Below are positions 19,215 to 27,425 of a stretch of 64,000 nucleotides of DNA, one piece after another. Position numbers and translations under genes: made by a program. Below the pieces are notes generated by a model. It was not told where the DNA came from and did no database searches. It saw only the letters and a program-made list of their open reading frames with translations. Source of the DNA: Thermomonas haemolytica (GTDB taxonomy: Bacteria; Pseudomonadota; Gammaproteobacteria; Xanthomonadales; Xanthomonadaceae); contig NZ_SMAP01000001.1 of assembly GCF_004346265.1 (NCBI RefSeq), forward strand, positions 124,001 to 188,000, given 5' to 3'. Every line of letters starts with the position of its first letter. Positions within the stretch are counted from its first letter, which is position 1.

Positions 19215-19586
19215 ATGATGCGACCGCTGTCGATTGCCGCAAGCCTTGCCCTGCTCCTGGCGGCCTTCTCCGCCACCGCCCAGGACCCCGCGCCCGCCGC
19301 CGCGACGCCGGCAACCGCCGCGCAGGCCGCTGCCAAGGGCGATGCCGCCCGTGGCAAGGGCCTGACCTACACCTGCCGCGGCTGCCACGGCCTGACCGGC
19401 TACAAGAACGCGTATCCGAGCTACCACGTGCCGATGATCGGTGGGCAGTCGGAAACCTATCTTCTCAACGCGCTGAACGAGTACCGCACCGGCAAGCGCA
19501 AGCACCCGACCATGCAGGCGCAGGCGCAAAGCTTCTCCGAGCAGGATCTCGCCGACATCGCCGCCTACCTGTCCAGCCTGAAGTGA
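19215..19586 (+). CDS. small secreted class I cytochrome c
   Basis: A 123-residue monohaem cytochrome with a Sec signal (MMRPLSIAASLALLLAAFSA, cleaved near TAQ), an Ala/Pro-rich linker, haem-binding CRGCH around residue 57, and a later axial Met in YHVPMIGGQ or HPTMQAQ. It resembles one half of cytochrome c4 and cytochrome c553-type soluble carriers. A TATACT -10 box at 19132-19137 has only a weak TTGGGA partner at 14-base spacing. The following gene, 8 bp downstream, encodes a second related cytochrome, so the two may form a c4-like pair. Redox partners are unknown. Confidence 0.88.
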   Translation: MMRPLSIAASLALLLAAFSATAQDPAPAAATPATAAQAAAKGDAARGKGLTYTCRGCHGLTGYKNAYPSYHVPMIGGQSETYLLNALNEYRTGKRKHPTMQAQAQSFSEQDLADIAAYLSSLK

Positions 19587-19594
19587 GCCGCGCC

Positions 19595-20032
19595 ATGACC
19601 AAGACCTCCATGACCCTGCTGGCCCTGGCCTGCGCGCTCGCCCTGTCCGCCTGCAGCGCCGGCAAGCCTGACGCCGAAGCCGCCGCCGAAACTGCCCACG
19701 CCACCGCCTCGTCCGCGGGCCTGCCCAAGGGCGACATCCGCGCCGGCCAGGAGCTGGCCACCAACGGCGGCAACGGCATCGCGCCCTGCACCTCCTGCCA
19801 CGGCGCCGAAGGCAATGCCCCGATCGGCGACATCTATCCGAAGATCGGCGGCCAGTACGCCGACTACATCGCGCACGCCCTGCAGGCCTACCGCGGCGGC
19901 ACCCGCGCCGGCGGCAACGCCGACGTGATGGCGGCGCAGGCCAAGGCGCTGAGCGACCAGCAGATCGCCGACTTGGCCGCCTACTTCCACAGCGTGCCCA
20001 CCCAGCTGCACGACCTGTCGAACGTGAACTGA
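19595..20032 (+). CDS. cytochrome c lipoprotein
   Basis: A 145-residue cytochrome c whose signal ends in the lipobox LSAC (near residue 20), so the mature protein is probably membrane-tethered, in contrast to the soluble upstream partner. Haem attachment CTSCH is near residue 69 and the fold continues with NAPIGDIYPKIGGQYADYI, close in pattern to the upstream gene. It lies 8 bp after that gene and is followed by a strong terminator, so the two form a complete dicistronic unit. It probably carries electrons to a terminal oxidase or another periplasmic acceptor, but this is inference. Confidence 0.88.
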   Translation: MTKTSMTLLALACALALSACSAGKPDAEAAAETAHATASSAGLPKGDIRAGQELATNGGNGIAPCTSCHGAEGNAPIGDIYPKIGGQYADYIAHALQAYRGGTRAGGNADVMAAQAKALSDQQIADLAAYFHSVPTQLHDLSNVN

Positions 20033-20059
20033 TCCCGGCCCGCGCCGGCGCACCATGCG

Positions 20060-20081
20060 AAGGGGCCTGCGGGCCCCTTTT
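20060..20081 (+). terminator. Rho-independent terminator of the cytochrome pair
   Basis: 8-bp perfect stem AAGGGGCC/GGCCCCTT with a TGCG loop followed by T residues, 28 bases after the second cytochrome stop. Confidence 0.9.
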
Positions 20082-20185
20082 GCATGACAGGGGAGTCATC
20101 CAGCGAAAGCCGCCCATCGGCAGCACGCGCCGCCATCACGCGGCGCCCGGATGCGTGCATGCAAGGGCGGGCGCGCATAACAAAA

Positions 20186-20226
20186 GACCCGGTCTCGCGG
20201 GCGTTGCGCCTGGAGGGGACCGGGTC
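20186..20226 (-). terminator. probable terminator of the phaE-phaC operon
   Basis: A 9-bp inverted repeat (GACCCGGTC at 20186-20194, GACCGGGTC at 20218-20226) with a smaller GGCG/CGCC hairpin nested inside. On the minus strand it is followed by TTTTGTTATG. It lies 135 bases after the last minus-strand gene. I saw nothing else definite in 20082-20360 except a short TTAGC/GCTAA hairpin near 20305. Confidence 0.55.
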
Positions 20227-20360
20227 GTGGCCGGAGCGATTCTGCAGGGCGCCTTGCGCGCCGGACAGTTTTTCTCCGGTGCCGGAAACCTTAGGACCGG
20301 CGGCGTTAGCAAAACGCTAAGCGCACCCGCGCCGCGACGCCGCCCGTCGGCGAGCCGCAT

Positions 20361-20816
20361 TCAGTCGCGCGCCCACGGCCACCAGCCGCGCCCGCTCAAC
20401 GCATAGCGGTCGGCCGCACGCTCGAAACGGTTGCGCGCGGACACCCCGCCGTGCAGCAGGTACAGCGGCAGGAACAGCGCACCCAACGCCATGTACTGGA
20501 AGACATGCGCGCGCTCGTGGTCGGCCAGCAGGATCGGCGGATCGTGGCCGATCCCCGCCGCATGCGCATAGGTGTGGCACGGGCGCGCGAGCGTGTCGCC
20601 GGTATCGAGGATCACGTTGCCCAGGGTCAGCGCGCCGCCCGGCCCCCACGGCACCCGCTGGAACACACAGGCCAGGTCGCGCGGGCTGAAATGCATCCGC
20701 GCGCCGGCGGCCAGTGCCGCCAGCCCCGCCACCAGGCCGAGCGCCGTCATCGGCAAGGCCCACGCAATGCCGAGGCCCTGCGCGAGGCGCAGCAGCCAGC
20801 GCTGCGGCGCGCGCAT
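20361..20816 (-). CDS. membrane protein of unknown function with an HxxxH motif
   Basis: A 151-residue protein with an N-terminal hydrophobic hairpin (LGIAWALPMTALGLVAGLA, residues 15-33) and a second hydrophobic stretch (ALGALFLPLYLL near 112). Between them is LLADHERAHVFQYM, an H-E-x-x-H variant surrounded by conserved-looking Gly/His residues (LGNVILDTGDTLARPCHTYAHA). The pattern hints at a small metalloprotease-like membrane protein, but the family is not recognised. The start ATG 20816 lies two bases after the phaC stop region and the gene closes the phaE-phaC operon, so a link to polyhydroxybutyrate granules or their enzymes is possible but unproven. Confidence 0.7.
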   Translation of the reverse strand: MRAPQRWLLRLAQGLGIAWALPMTALGLVAGLAALAAGARMHFSPRDLACVFQRVPWGPGGALTLGNVILDTGDTLARPCHTYAHAAGIGHDPPILLADHERAHVFQYMALGALFLPLYLLHGGVSARNRFERAADRYALSGRGWWPWARD

Positions 20817-20818
20817 GT

Positions 20819-21889
20819 TCAGCGCGACCGCTGCGCCAGCCAGTCGTGGATCGCCTGCGGCACGTCCTTCTGCGCGCGCCCGGAGACGTAGATGCCGATG
20901 TGGCCGCCGCGGAAGGAATACTCGGTGTAGTCGCGGCTGCCGCACAGCCTGCGCAGCGCGCGCGAGGCATCCGGCGGCACCAGGTGGTCCTGCTCGGCGT
21001 AGATGTTGAGGACCGGCATCTCCACCAGCCCCAGGTGCACCTCGCGTTCGCCCACCTTGGCGCCGCCGGTGACGAAGCGGTTCTCCTGGAAGAACTGCTT
21101 GCTGAACTCGCGGAACGCCTCGCCGGCCTGGTCGGGCGAATCGAAGATCCACTGCTCCATGCGCAGGAAATCCTCCATCGCCTTGCGGTCGTCGAGGATG
21201 TCGAGCATCCCGACGTATTTCTGCGCGAACAGCCGCCACGGCTTCAGCATCAGGTAGGTGAAGTTCATCATGTCGGCCGGCACGTTGCTGAGCGTGTCCA
21301 CCAGCAGGTCCACGTCGATCTCGCGGTTCCAGTTCGACAGCATGTTGTCCGGGGTGTGGAAGTCCACCGGGGTCACCATGGTGACGAGGTTCTTCACCCG
21401 CTCCGGGTGCAGCGCCGCGTAGCACAGCGAGAACGCGCCGCCCTGGCAGATGCCCAGCAGGTTGACCGCCGGCAGCCCGTGCGCGTGGCACAGATGCTCG
21501 ATCGCGCCGCCGAGGAAACGCTCGATGTAGTCCTCCAGGGTCAGGAAGCGGTCGGAGCGGTCGGGGTAGCCCCAGTCGATCACGTACACGTCCTCACCGC
21601 GCGCCAGCAGCCCCTTCACCAGCGAGCGGTCGTCCTGCAGGTCCACCATGTACGGGCGGTTGACCAGCGCGTAGGCGATCAGCAGCGGAACCTTCGCCGT
21701 GGGCGCGCGCTCGCCGCGGAAGCGGTACAGCACCACCTTGCCGTCGCGCCAGACCTCCTCGCGCGGAGTCGCGCCGACGTGCACGTCCTGCAACTCGCGC
21801 AGGGTGCGCAGGCCGGCCGCGAGTTTCCGTTGCAGCGTGCTGGCCTCCTCGGCCAGTGTTTCCGGGGTGATGGCGAGCGGGCCGTACAT
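20819..21889 (-). CDS. phaC: class III polyhydroxyalkanoate synthase, catalytic subunit
   Basis: Polymerises (R)-3-hydroxybutyryl-CoA into PHB at the granule surface. The 356-residue length is typical of class III PhaC. The lipase-like box holds the catalytic Cys (LLGICQGGAF, near residues 144-153), and the other triad members lie in YAEQDHLVPP (Asp) and FRGGHIGIYVSG (His). VLVNRPYMVDLQDDRS-type and VYVIDWGYPDRSDR segments are family signatures. Its partner PhaE is encoded directly upstream with a 1-bp gap, which defines the class III two-subunit type. The unknown membrane protein follows. Confidence 0.95.
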   Translation of the reverse strand: MYGPLAITPETLAEEASTLQRKLAAGLRTLRELQDVHVGATPREEVWRDGKVVLYRFRGERAPTAKVPLLIAYALVNRPYMVDLQDDRSLVKGLLARGEDVYVIDWGYPDRSDRFLTLEDYIERFLGGAIEHLCHAHGLPAVNLLGICQGGAFSLCYAALHPERVKNLVTMVTPVDFHTPDNMLSNWNREIDVDLLVDTLSNVPADMMNFTYLMLKPWRLFAQKYVGMLDILDDRKAMEDFLRMEQWIFDSPDQAGEAFREFSKQFFQENRFVTGGAKVGEREVHLGLVEMPVLNIYAEQDHLVPPDASRALRRLCGSRDYTEYSFRGGHIGIYVSGRAQKDVPQAIHDWLAQRSR

Positions 21890-21890
21890 G

Positions 21891-22946
21891 TCAGCGCTTC
21901 CTCGCGGTGGTCTTGGCAGCCGTCTTGGTAGTGGTCTTGGCAGCGGGCTTTGTCGCAGGCTTCACGGCAGGCCTGCGCGTGCGCCCAGCCTTGGCCGGCG
22001 CAGCCTTCGCCGCTCGGGTGGCTCCCGCCTTCACGGCCTTGCCGGCCGCGCTCTTTGCAGCTCCCGCTGGGTGCATGGTCGAGTCGGCGGCCGGCGCGCG
22101 CTGCATCCGCCGCACTGCGCGTTCGAGTTCCGCGATCTTGCGGTGCGCGCTGTCAAGCTCCACCCGCCCGGGCAGACCCAGTGCCGTCGCCATCTGCTCG
22201 CCGATCGCCTGCGCCGCGGCGCGCGCCTGCATCTGCGCATTGACCAGCTCGCCCAGCACGCGGCGGTACTCCGGCGACAGCGCGATCTCGGCCCAGGCCT
22301 CCTCGGCGGCATCCACCCACAGGTCGAACAGCGCGCGCACGCGGGTGAGCTGGCGACCTGGCTCCTCGTGCTCGGCCAGCTTTGCCTCGAAGCGCGCGAA
22401 CGCCTCCTGCGAGGCCTTGGCCAGCAGCGCGTTCCAGGCCTCCTGCGCGCTCTGCAGGCGCAGCTGCGCGCGCCCCAGTGCCTGCAATCGCTCCTGGTGT
22501 TCGCGCGTGAAACCGAACACCGGCAGGCCCAGCAGCCCCTCCGCCTGCGCGCGCAGCCCGTGCAGCCACGGCGCGGCTGCCTCGCCCCACTGCGCGATGT
22601 TCCCCAGTCCCGGCCCCTGCATGCCCTGGACCATGCCGGCGAACGGATTACCTCCGACCACACCGCGCCAGGCGCGCGCCACGTCCTGGGCCGTATGCGT
22701 CTGGCCCGCGAGCTGCGCTGCGACCTGCTGCATCTGCGCCAGCCAGGTGCCGGCCTGCCGCTGCAGGTGGTCGAGCACGCCGTTGAAGGTATCGCCGCCG
22801 CCGAGCTGGGCGCGCCATGCCCCAAGCGCGTCCTGCAGGCCAGCCGCCGCCGGGCCGCCCGCGGCCGATGCACTGCGCAGGGCATCGCCCCACAGCGCCC
22901 AGTACTGGCGCGCCAGTGCCGCGAAATCGTTGGATGCGTCCGTCAT
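21891..22946 (-). CDS. phaE: class III PHA synthase subunit PhaE with a histone-like tail
   Basis: The 351-residue accessory subunit needed for activity of class III PhaC. The start ATG 22946 has an excellent GGAGGA site; an upstream in-frame Met lacks one. The central helical region (FAGMVQGMQGPGLGNIAQW, LGLPVFGFTREHQER, FDLWVDAAEEAWAE, YRRVLGELVNAQM) matches PhaE. The last about 60 residues are a Lys/Ala/Pro/Thr-rich low-complexity tail (AAKAAPAK, KPATKPAAKTTTK repeats ending ARKR), reminiscent of histone H1-like proteins and PHA phasins that bind DNA. Such a tail is not part of the core PhaE domain and may tether granules to nucleoid or polyphosphate. Confidence 0.92.
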   Translation of the reverse strand: MTDASNDFAALARQYWALWGDALRSASAAGGPAAAGLQDALGAWRAQLGGGDTFNGVLDHLQRQAGTWLAQMQQVAAQLAGQTHTAQDVARAWRGVVGGNPFAGMVQGMQGPGLGNIAQWGEAAAPWLHGLRAQAEGLLGLPVFGFTREHQERLQALGRAQLRLQSAQEAWNALLAKASQEAFARFEAKLAEHEEPGRQLTRVRALFDLWVDAAEEAWAEIALSPEYRRVLGELVNAQMQARAAAQAIGEQMATALGLPGRVELDSAHRKIAELERAVRRMQRAPAADSTMHPAGAAKSAAGKAVKAGATRAAKAAPAKAGRTRRPAVKPATKPAAKTTTKTAAKTTARKR

Positions 22947-23010
22947 GTGTCCTCCGCGAGATGCATCCGATGCTAGCAACGCGGCGATGACGCCGCTATT
23001 GCATCCTCGG

Positions 23011-23628
23011 TCAGGGTTTGGGGATGCGCAGCGTCTTGCTGATCATCAGCGAGCCCGACAGCGCATACACCAGCACCAACGGGTGCAGCTGCCAGGGCCC
23101 GAGGTGGACCACGCCCAGCCACAGCGATGGCCCGATCGCCCCCGACCAGGCGGCAACCGCCAGCACGCCGACGATGGCCACGCTGGTGGGAATCGGGGTG
23201 CCCTCGAAATAGCGGACCTTGCCGGCGTCGCCGGACAGCTGCTCGGCGGTGACGTTGTAGCGCGCCAGCCGGCTGACGCCGCAGCCGATGAAATAACTCA
23301 GCACCACCCAGTCCCAGCCGCCCTGCAGGCCGCAGGCATAGCCCAGCGCCGCAGGCGCCACGCCGAAGCTGATCACGTCGGCCAGCGAGTCGAGCTCGCG
23401 CCCCAGGGTGCTGGCGACCTTGCGCCAGCGGGCGATGCGGCCGTCCAGCGCGTCGAAGACGAACGCCAGCGGGATGAGCGCCATGCCCACCAGCAGGTCG
23501 CGCACCCCGCCCTCCTGCAGGAAGCGCATCGCCGCGAAGATCGCGCCGGTACCGCAGAACGCGTTGGCCAGGGTGAACCAGTCAGCGAGATGGAAATCCC
23601 GCAGCATCGAGAAATGGCGCTGTTTCAT
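23011..23628 (-). CDS. pssA: CDP-diacylglycerol-serine O-phosphatidyltransferase
   Basis: A 205-residue integral membrane CDP-alcohol phosphatidyltransferase that makes phosphatidylserine, the precursor of phosphatidylethanolamine. The signature D-G-x2-A-R-x8-G-x3-D-x3-D is present as FDALDGRIARWRK...LGRELDSLADVISFG (near residues 58-88). Six or so helices follow, with YFEGTPIPTSVA typical of the type II (Bacillus-like) PssA. ATG 23628 gives the expected N-terminus (MKQRHFSMLRDFHLADWFTL). It stands between the PHB synthase and depolymerase-type genes on the same strand, but its metabolism is separate. Confidence 0.92.
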   Translation of the reverse strand: MKQRHFSMLRDFHLADWFTLANAFCGTGAIFAAMRFLQEGGVRDLLVGMALIPLAFVFDALDGRIARWRKVASTLGRELDSLADVISFGVAPAALGYACGLQGGWDWVVLSYFIGCGVSRLARYNVTAEQLSGDAGKVRYFEGTPIPTSVAIVGVLAVAAWSGAIGPSLWLGVVHLGPWQLHPLVLVYALSGSLMISKTLRIPKP

Positions 23629-23684
23629 CGGCGGCTCCGGCGGCAGGGCCGCCAGCGTGCCAAGCGGGCGCGACGCCCGCAACC

Positions 23685-25490
23685 TCAGTGCGGCATCGCC
23701 AGATTCGCCGGTGCCAGCGGCGCGCCCATGCGCGGCACGGTGGCGATCACCGCGTCCTCCGGCAGCGCGGCCTTGCCGTCGAGGTAGGCCTCCACCCGAT
23801 CCAGCGCCGTGTACACGTACGGCAGCAGCGGCAGGTAAGCCGCGGCCATGTGCGGCAGGCCGAGGAAGGCATCGAAATGCTGGGCATTGCGCACCTGCCA
23901 GTAGCGCACGTCGCGGCCGGCGGACTTGGCCATCGCCACGTAGGGCGCGCTGGAGAACGCCGGCGGCACCAGGCCGTCGTCGCTGCCGTGCACGACCACC
24001 AGCGGCAACCCGGCGCGCGGCGGCGCGGCGCGGATCTCGGCGATGCCCTGGCGCACGCGGCGGGCATCCGCGCCCTCGCCCGTCCATAGCCCGCGCAGGC
24101 ACTGCAGGCCGGTCAGGCCGAGATCGGCCGGCGGCTGCGGATCGACGATGGCCACACCCGCACCCGGCGGAATGCCGCTGGCATCGGCCCACCAGGCGGC
24201 GCGCTCGGCCTCGGTGGCGGCGCGCGGCGCGAGGTCCGCGCCCAGCGCGGCATAGCGGTAGCCGCAGGGGTGCGCATCGTGCGGATAGCGCCCGTAGGCC
24301 GAGGCATAGGCCACCGCGATCGCGCGCCATAAGTCGAAGCCCACGCTGATCGCACCCGCGCGCAGGCCGGCATCGCTCCAGCCGGCTGCACGCAGCCGTG
24401 CCAGCGCGTCCTTCTGCTGGGCATCGAAGGTCGCACCGGAAATCACGCCACGCGCGGCCAGCGCCGCGCACCTCATCTCCAGCCCCGGCAGTGCCGGGAT
24501 GCCCAGCTGCGGCAGCGCGCAGGGCATCAGCAGCGCGGCCTCGCTGGCGTAGTCGTACAGCGCACGCGCGCCATGGCCGTCCACCAGCACGCTGGGTTCG
24601 CCGGCCACCGCCGCATCCAGCCACGGCTCCGGGTCTTCCGCCGCGCGCAGCACCGCGCCGCCCGCATTGGAAATGCCGACCGCGATGATGCGGGTGTTCG
24701 CGAAGGTGAACGGCGCCTGTTGCGGGAATTGCGCGTCCAGCACCGAAAGCGCGAACTGCGCCGCCTGCTTGAGGTGGCGGCCCCAGTCGGCCTCGGGGTT
24801 GTCCTGCGAATGCGCGTGCTTGAAGGCCACGCCGTGGCCGGAAGCCGGCGTGGGCGCGAAGGCCAGCGCGGCATCGTCCCCTGCAACTGCGACGGTGCCA
24901 TCCAGCGCGATGCCCTGCCCGGCATCCAGATCGAAATAATCGGTGCCCGTGCCCTTGTCGGTGTAGGCCACCGCGCAGCCGCGCGGCAGGCCCCAGGCGC
25001 CGACCACCGCGATCGCGCCGTAGATGCCGCGCGAACCCGAGGACGCGGTCACCACCACGCAGCGCTTGCGCGCATCGAAATCGTCCGGCAGCTGCACCAG
25101 CACGCGATGCGGCTGCCTGGCGCCGGACAGGCGGGCATAGGCGCTGAACTCGCGGCCTGGCACCGCCGCGGTGCTGCCGTACAGCTCGCCATAGCCGCCA
25201 CCGGGGGCGAGGTCGGCGATCCCGCGCCAGTTCGACCAGATCGCACGCCGGCGTAGCTCGGATGGGGTCGGATGCGCGGCCTCCGCGAACGCCGGCGGCA
25301 CCAGCGCACGCAGGCCCTGTAGGCCGAGGCCGGCGGTCAGCAGATCGTCATCGCCGCGGTGTTCGGTGATACGGATCGGGCTGAACATGGGACGGGCTTC
25401 CTGGTTGGACGGTGCCTGCGCGGGCAGGCTGGCACAGGCGGCCAGCAGCAGGCCAGCCGCAGCGAGGGCGCAATGGCGGAGTGTATGCAT
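23685..25490 (-). CDS. D-(-)-3-hydroxybutyrate oligomer hydrolase, lipoprotein-like
   Basis: A 601-residue secreted hydrolase of the 3HB-oligomer hydrolase family, which cleaves short 3-hydroxybutyrate oligomers released from PHB to the monomer. The N-terminus MHTLRHCALAAAGLLLAACA has a lipobox (LAAC), so it is probably a lipoprotein facing the periplasm or surface. The family block ELRRRAIWSNWRGIADLAPG is near residues 80-98. The serine nucleophile region is AVGISNAGGAVLRAAEDPEP. VVHGSDDGLVPPAF and QHFDAFLGLP give the likely Asp and His. Monomer oxidation would be done by the divergently encoded BdhA next door. Confidence 0.9.
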   Translation of the reverse strand: MHTLRHCALAAAGLLLAACASLPAQAPSNQEARPMFSPIRITEHRGDDDLLTAGLGLQGLRALVPPAFAEAAHPTPSELRRRAIWSNWRGIADLAPGGGYGELYGSTAAVPGREFSAYARLSGARQPHRVLVQLPDDFDARKRCVVVTASSGSRGIYGAIAVVGAWGLPRGCAVAYTDKGTGTDYFDLDAGQGIALDGTVAVAGDDAALAFAPTPASGHGVAFKHAHSQDNPEADWGRHLKQAAQFALSVLDAQFPQQAPFTFANTRIIAVGISNAGGAVLRAAEDPEPWLDAAVAGEPSVLVDGHGARALYDYASEAALLMPCALPQLGIPALPGLEMRCAALAARGVISGATFDAQQKDALARLRAAGWSDAGLRAGAISVGFDLWRAIAVAYASAYGRYPHDAHPCGYRYAALGADLAPRAATEAERAAWWADASGIPPGAGVAIVDPQPPADLGLTGLQCLRGLWTGEGADARRVRQGIAEIRAAPPRAGLPLVVVHGSDDGLVPPAFSSAPYVAMAKSAGRDVRYWQVRNAQHFDAFLGLPHMAAAYLPLLPYVYTALDRVEAYLDGKAALPEDAVIATVPRMGAPLAPANLAMPH

Positions 25491-25612
25491 GTGCCGACCT
25501 TACCCCCTGCCGCAAGCTCCCGCATCGTACTTTCGTACCAGCCGCGCGTAACCGCCGCTTGGGTGCGATCCTGCTAGCGTATGGCTCCCCCACGGCGTCG
25601 CGGAGTTCCCCC

Positions 25613-26428
25613 ATGAGCGAATCCTTCCTGCACGGGCGCACCGCCCTGGTCACCGGCAGCACCTCCGGCATTGGCCTGGCGATCGCCAAGGCCCTGGCCG
25701 CGGCCGGCGCACGGGTGGCGATCAATGGCCTCGGCACCGACGAGCAGATCGCAGCCGCCATTGCCGAAGTGGACGCGGCCACGGGCGGCAGTGGTGGCAC
25801 CCGCCACTTCGGCGCCGACCTGCGTGACCCAGCCGCCATCGAAGCGATGATGCGCGATCTCGCCGCCTGGTCGGACGGCGGCGTGGACGTGCTGGTGAAC
25901 AACGCCGGCATCCAGCACGCGGTGCCGCTGCACGAGATGCCGGTTTCGAAGTGGAACGACATCCTCGCCATCAACCTGTCATCCGCCTTCCACACCATGC
26001 GCGCGGCGCTGCCGACGATGGCCGCGCGCGGCTACGGGCGGGTGGTCAACATCGCCTCGGTGCACGGGCTGGTGGCATCGAAGGACAAGGCGCCGTACGT
26101 GGCCAGCAAGTTCGGCCTGGTGGGCCTGAGCAAGGTCGCCGCGCTGGAATACGCGGCGCAGGGCAGCCGCGAGTCCGGCGGCATCACCGTCAATTGCATC
26201 TGCCCGGGCTGGGTGGAAACCCCGCTGATCGAGCCGCAGATCGAGGCGCGCATGCACGGCGGCTCGCGCGAGGACGGCGTGCGCGCACTGCTGGCCGAGA
26301 AGCAGCCCAGCCTGCGCATGACCCTGCCGGAGGAGATCGCCGCGCTCGCCGTGTTCCTGTGCCGGCGCGAAGCGCACAACATCACCGGTGCCGCACTGCC
26401 GGTGGATGGCGGTTGGACGGCGCAGTGA
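25613..26428 (+). CDS. bdhA: 3-hydroxybutyrate dehydrogenase
   Basis: A 271-residue classical SDR that oxidises (R)-3-hydroxybutyrate to acetoacetate with NAD. It has TGSTSGIGLAIAKAL (cofactor loop, residues 14-28), NNAGIQHAVPLHE, the catalytic Ser in NIASVHGLVAS, and YVASKFGLVGLSKV with Tyr and Lys. NCICPGWVETPLI and the VDGGWTAQ end are specific for 3-HBDH. ATG 25613 has a GGAG ribosome site; frames extend upstream without it. The oligomer hydrolase is divergent (122 bp). The response-regulator gene follows 4 bp after the stop, so both are one transcript. A TAGCGT -10-like box is at 25575-25580 without a good -35. Confidence 0.95.
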   Translation: MSESFLHGRTALVTGSTSGIGLAIAKALAAAGARVAINGLGTDEQIAAAIAEVDAATGGSGGTRHFGADLRDPAAIEAMMRDLAAWSDGGVDVLVNNAGIQHAVPLHEMPVSKWNDILAINLSSAFHTMRAALPTMAARGYGRVVNIASVHGLVASKDKAPYVASKFGLVGLSKVAALEYAAQGSRESGGITVNCICPGWVETPLIEPQIEARMHGGSREDGVRALLAEKQPSLRMTLPEEIAALAVFLCRREAHNITGAALPVDGGWTAQ

Positions 26429-26432
26429 GCCC

Positions 26433-27098
26433 ATGCCCTCGCTGCTGATCGCCGACGACCACCCGCTGTTCCGCGCTGCGCTCAAGCAGGCGGCGCGCGA
26501 GGCGTTGGGCGGGGTGGAGCTGTTCGAAGCCGGCACTCTGGAGGCGACGCTGGCGTTGCTGGAGGCGCAGCCGCAGGTGGACCTGGTGCTGCTGGACCTG
26601 CACATGCCGGGCAACCACGGTCTGGCCGGGCTGGCCGCGATCCGTGCGCAGTTCCCCGGCGTGGCGGTGGTGGTGGTGTCGGCCAACGACGATCCGCGGG
26701 TGGTGCGGCGCGCGCTGGACCACGGCGCGGCCGGCTACCTGCCCAAGAGCGCCGGGCTGGAGGAACTGCGCGCGGCGATCACCGCCGTGCTGGCCTGCGA
26801 GACCTGGCTGCCGCCGGCACTGCGCACCAGCGTGGCGCGCGCGCAGAGCGCGCCGGGCGATGCCGATCTTGCCGCGCGGCTGGCCAGCCTGTCGCCGCAG
26901 CAGTTCCGGGTGCTCACGCTGGTCGCAGACGGCCTGCTCAACAAGCAGATCGCCGACCGCCTCGGCGTGCAGGAGCGCACGGTGAAGGCGCACCTGACCG
27001 CCATCTTCGAACGCCTGGGCGTGCGCAACCGCACCCAGGCCGGGGTGGTGCTGCGCTCGCTGGAGCTGAGCGACCCGGCGCGCCAGGTCGAAGCCTGA
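26433..27098 (+). CDS. NarL/LuxR-family response regulator
   Basis: A 221-residue two-component regulator. The receiver (residues 1-120) has acidic ADDHPLF, the phospho-acceptor Asp in LVLLDLHMPG (near 54), the Ser/Thr switch VVVVSANDD and Lys in GYLPKSA. The C-terminal LuxR helix-turn-helix (about 145-210) reads LSPQQFRVLTLVADGLLNKQ and VQERTVKAHLTAIFERLGVR. It is cotranscribed with bdhA (4-bp gap). A cognate kinase is not adjacent, but the SSS-type hybrid kinase at 29268-32621 is the nearest candidate; proteins of this AgmR/ErbR-like type often pair with such kinases. Control of PHB or ketone-body use is inference. Confidence 0.92.
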   Translation: MPSLLIADDHPLFRAALKQAAREALGGVELFEAGTLEATLALLEAQPQVDLVLLDLHMPGNHGLAGLAAIRAQFPGVAVVVVSANDDPRVVRRALDHGAAGYLPKSAGLEELRAAITAVLACETWLPPALRTSVARAQSAPGDADLAARLASLSPQQFRVLTLVADGLLNKQIADRLGVQERTVKAHLTAIFERLGVRNRTQAGVVLRSLELSDPARQVEA

Positions 27099-27110
27099 GC
27101 CGCACCCGCA

Positions 27111-27351
27111 ACTGGCGATTTTTTCACCACCCCCATTGACAGCCGCGCCACGCAAGGCGCGCGCGTGGTTGTCCACATCGTTATACGATTTCCATCCACA
27201 GCCGCTGTGGAAAATCCAGGATCAGGGCCGCGCAGTCGGCCTGGATACACTGGCGATTTTTTCGCCACACCTCTTGACAGCCGCGCCGCGCAAGGCGCTC
27301 GCGCGGTTATCCACACCGTTATCCGACGTCCATCCACAACCGCTGTGGAGA
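27111..27351. repeat. tandem 138-bp structured repeat with DnaA-box-like 9-mers
   Basis: Two imperfect copies begin at 27111 and 27249, exactly 138 bases apart. Each has ACTGGCGATTTTTT, a TTGACAGCCGCGCC block, a 6-bp hairpin, a TT(G/A)TCCACA 9-mer (27169-27177 and 27307-27315, the second an exact TTATCCACA), and a TCCACAnCCGcTGTGGA palindrome (27195-27211, perfect; 27333-27349, one mismatch). The last overlaps a reverse-strand TT(T/C)TCCACA. The hairpin changes by a compensated pair between copies (A27150-T27166 versus G27288-C27304). This fills most of the 327-bp gap between the response regulator and the dehydrogenase; no ORF is credible here. Confidence 0.85.
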
Positions 27352-27425
27352 ACGCGCCGGCTCCGGCACAGCGCCCTGGGTCCACACGCCTCGGGCACGC
27401 GGCGATGCCCGCCACGTACCCTGCC

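Noticed and set aside
27111-27351. Reading the DnaA-box-rich tandem repeat as the chromosomal origin
   Set aside because: No dnaA, dnaN, rpmH or gidA-type genes nearby and no large AT-rich unwinding region; recorded only as a repeat with DnaA-like sites.
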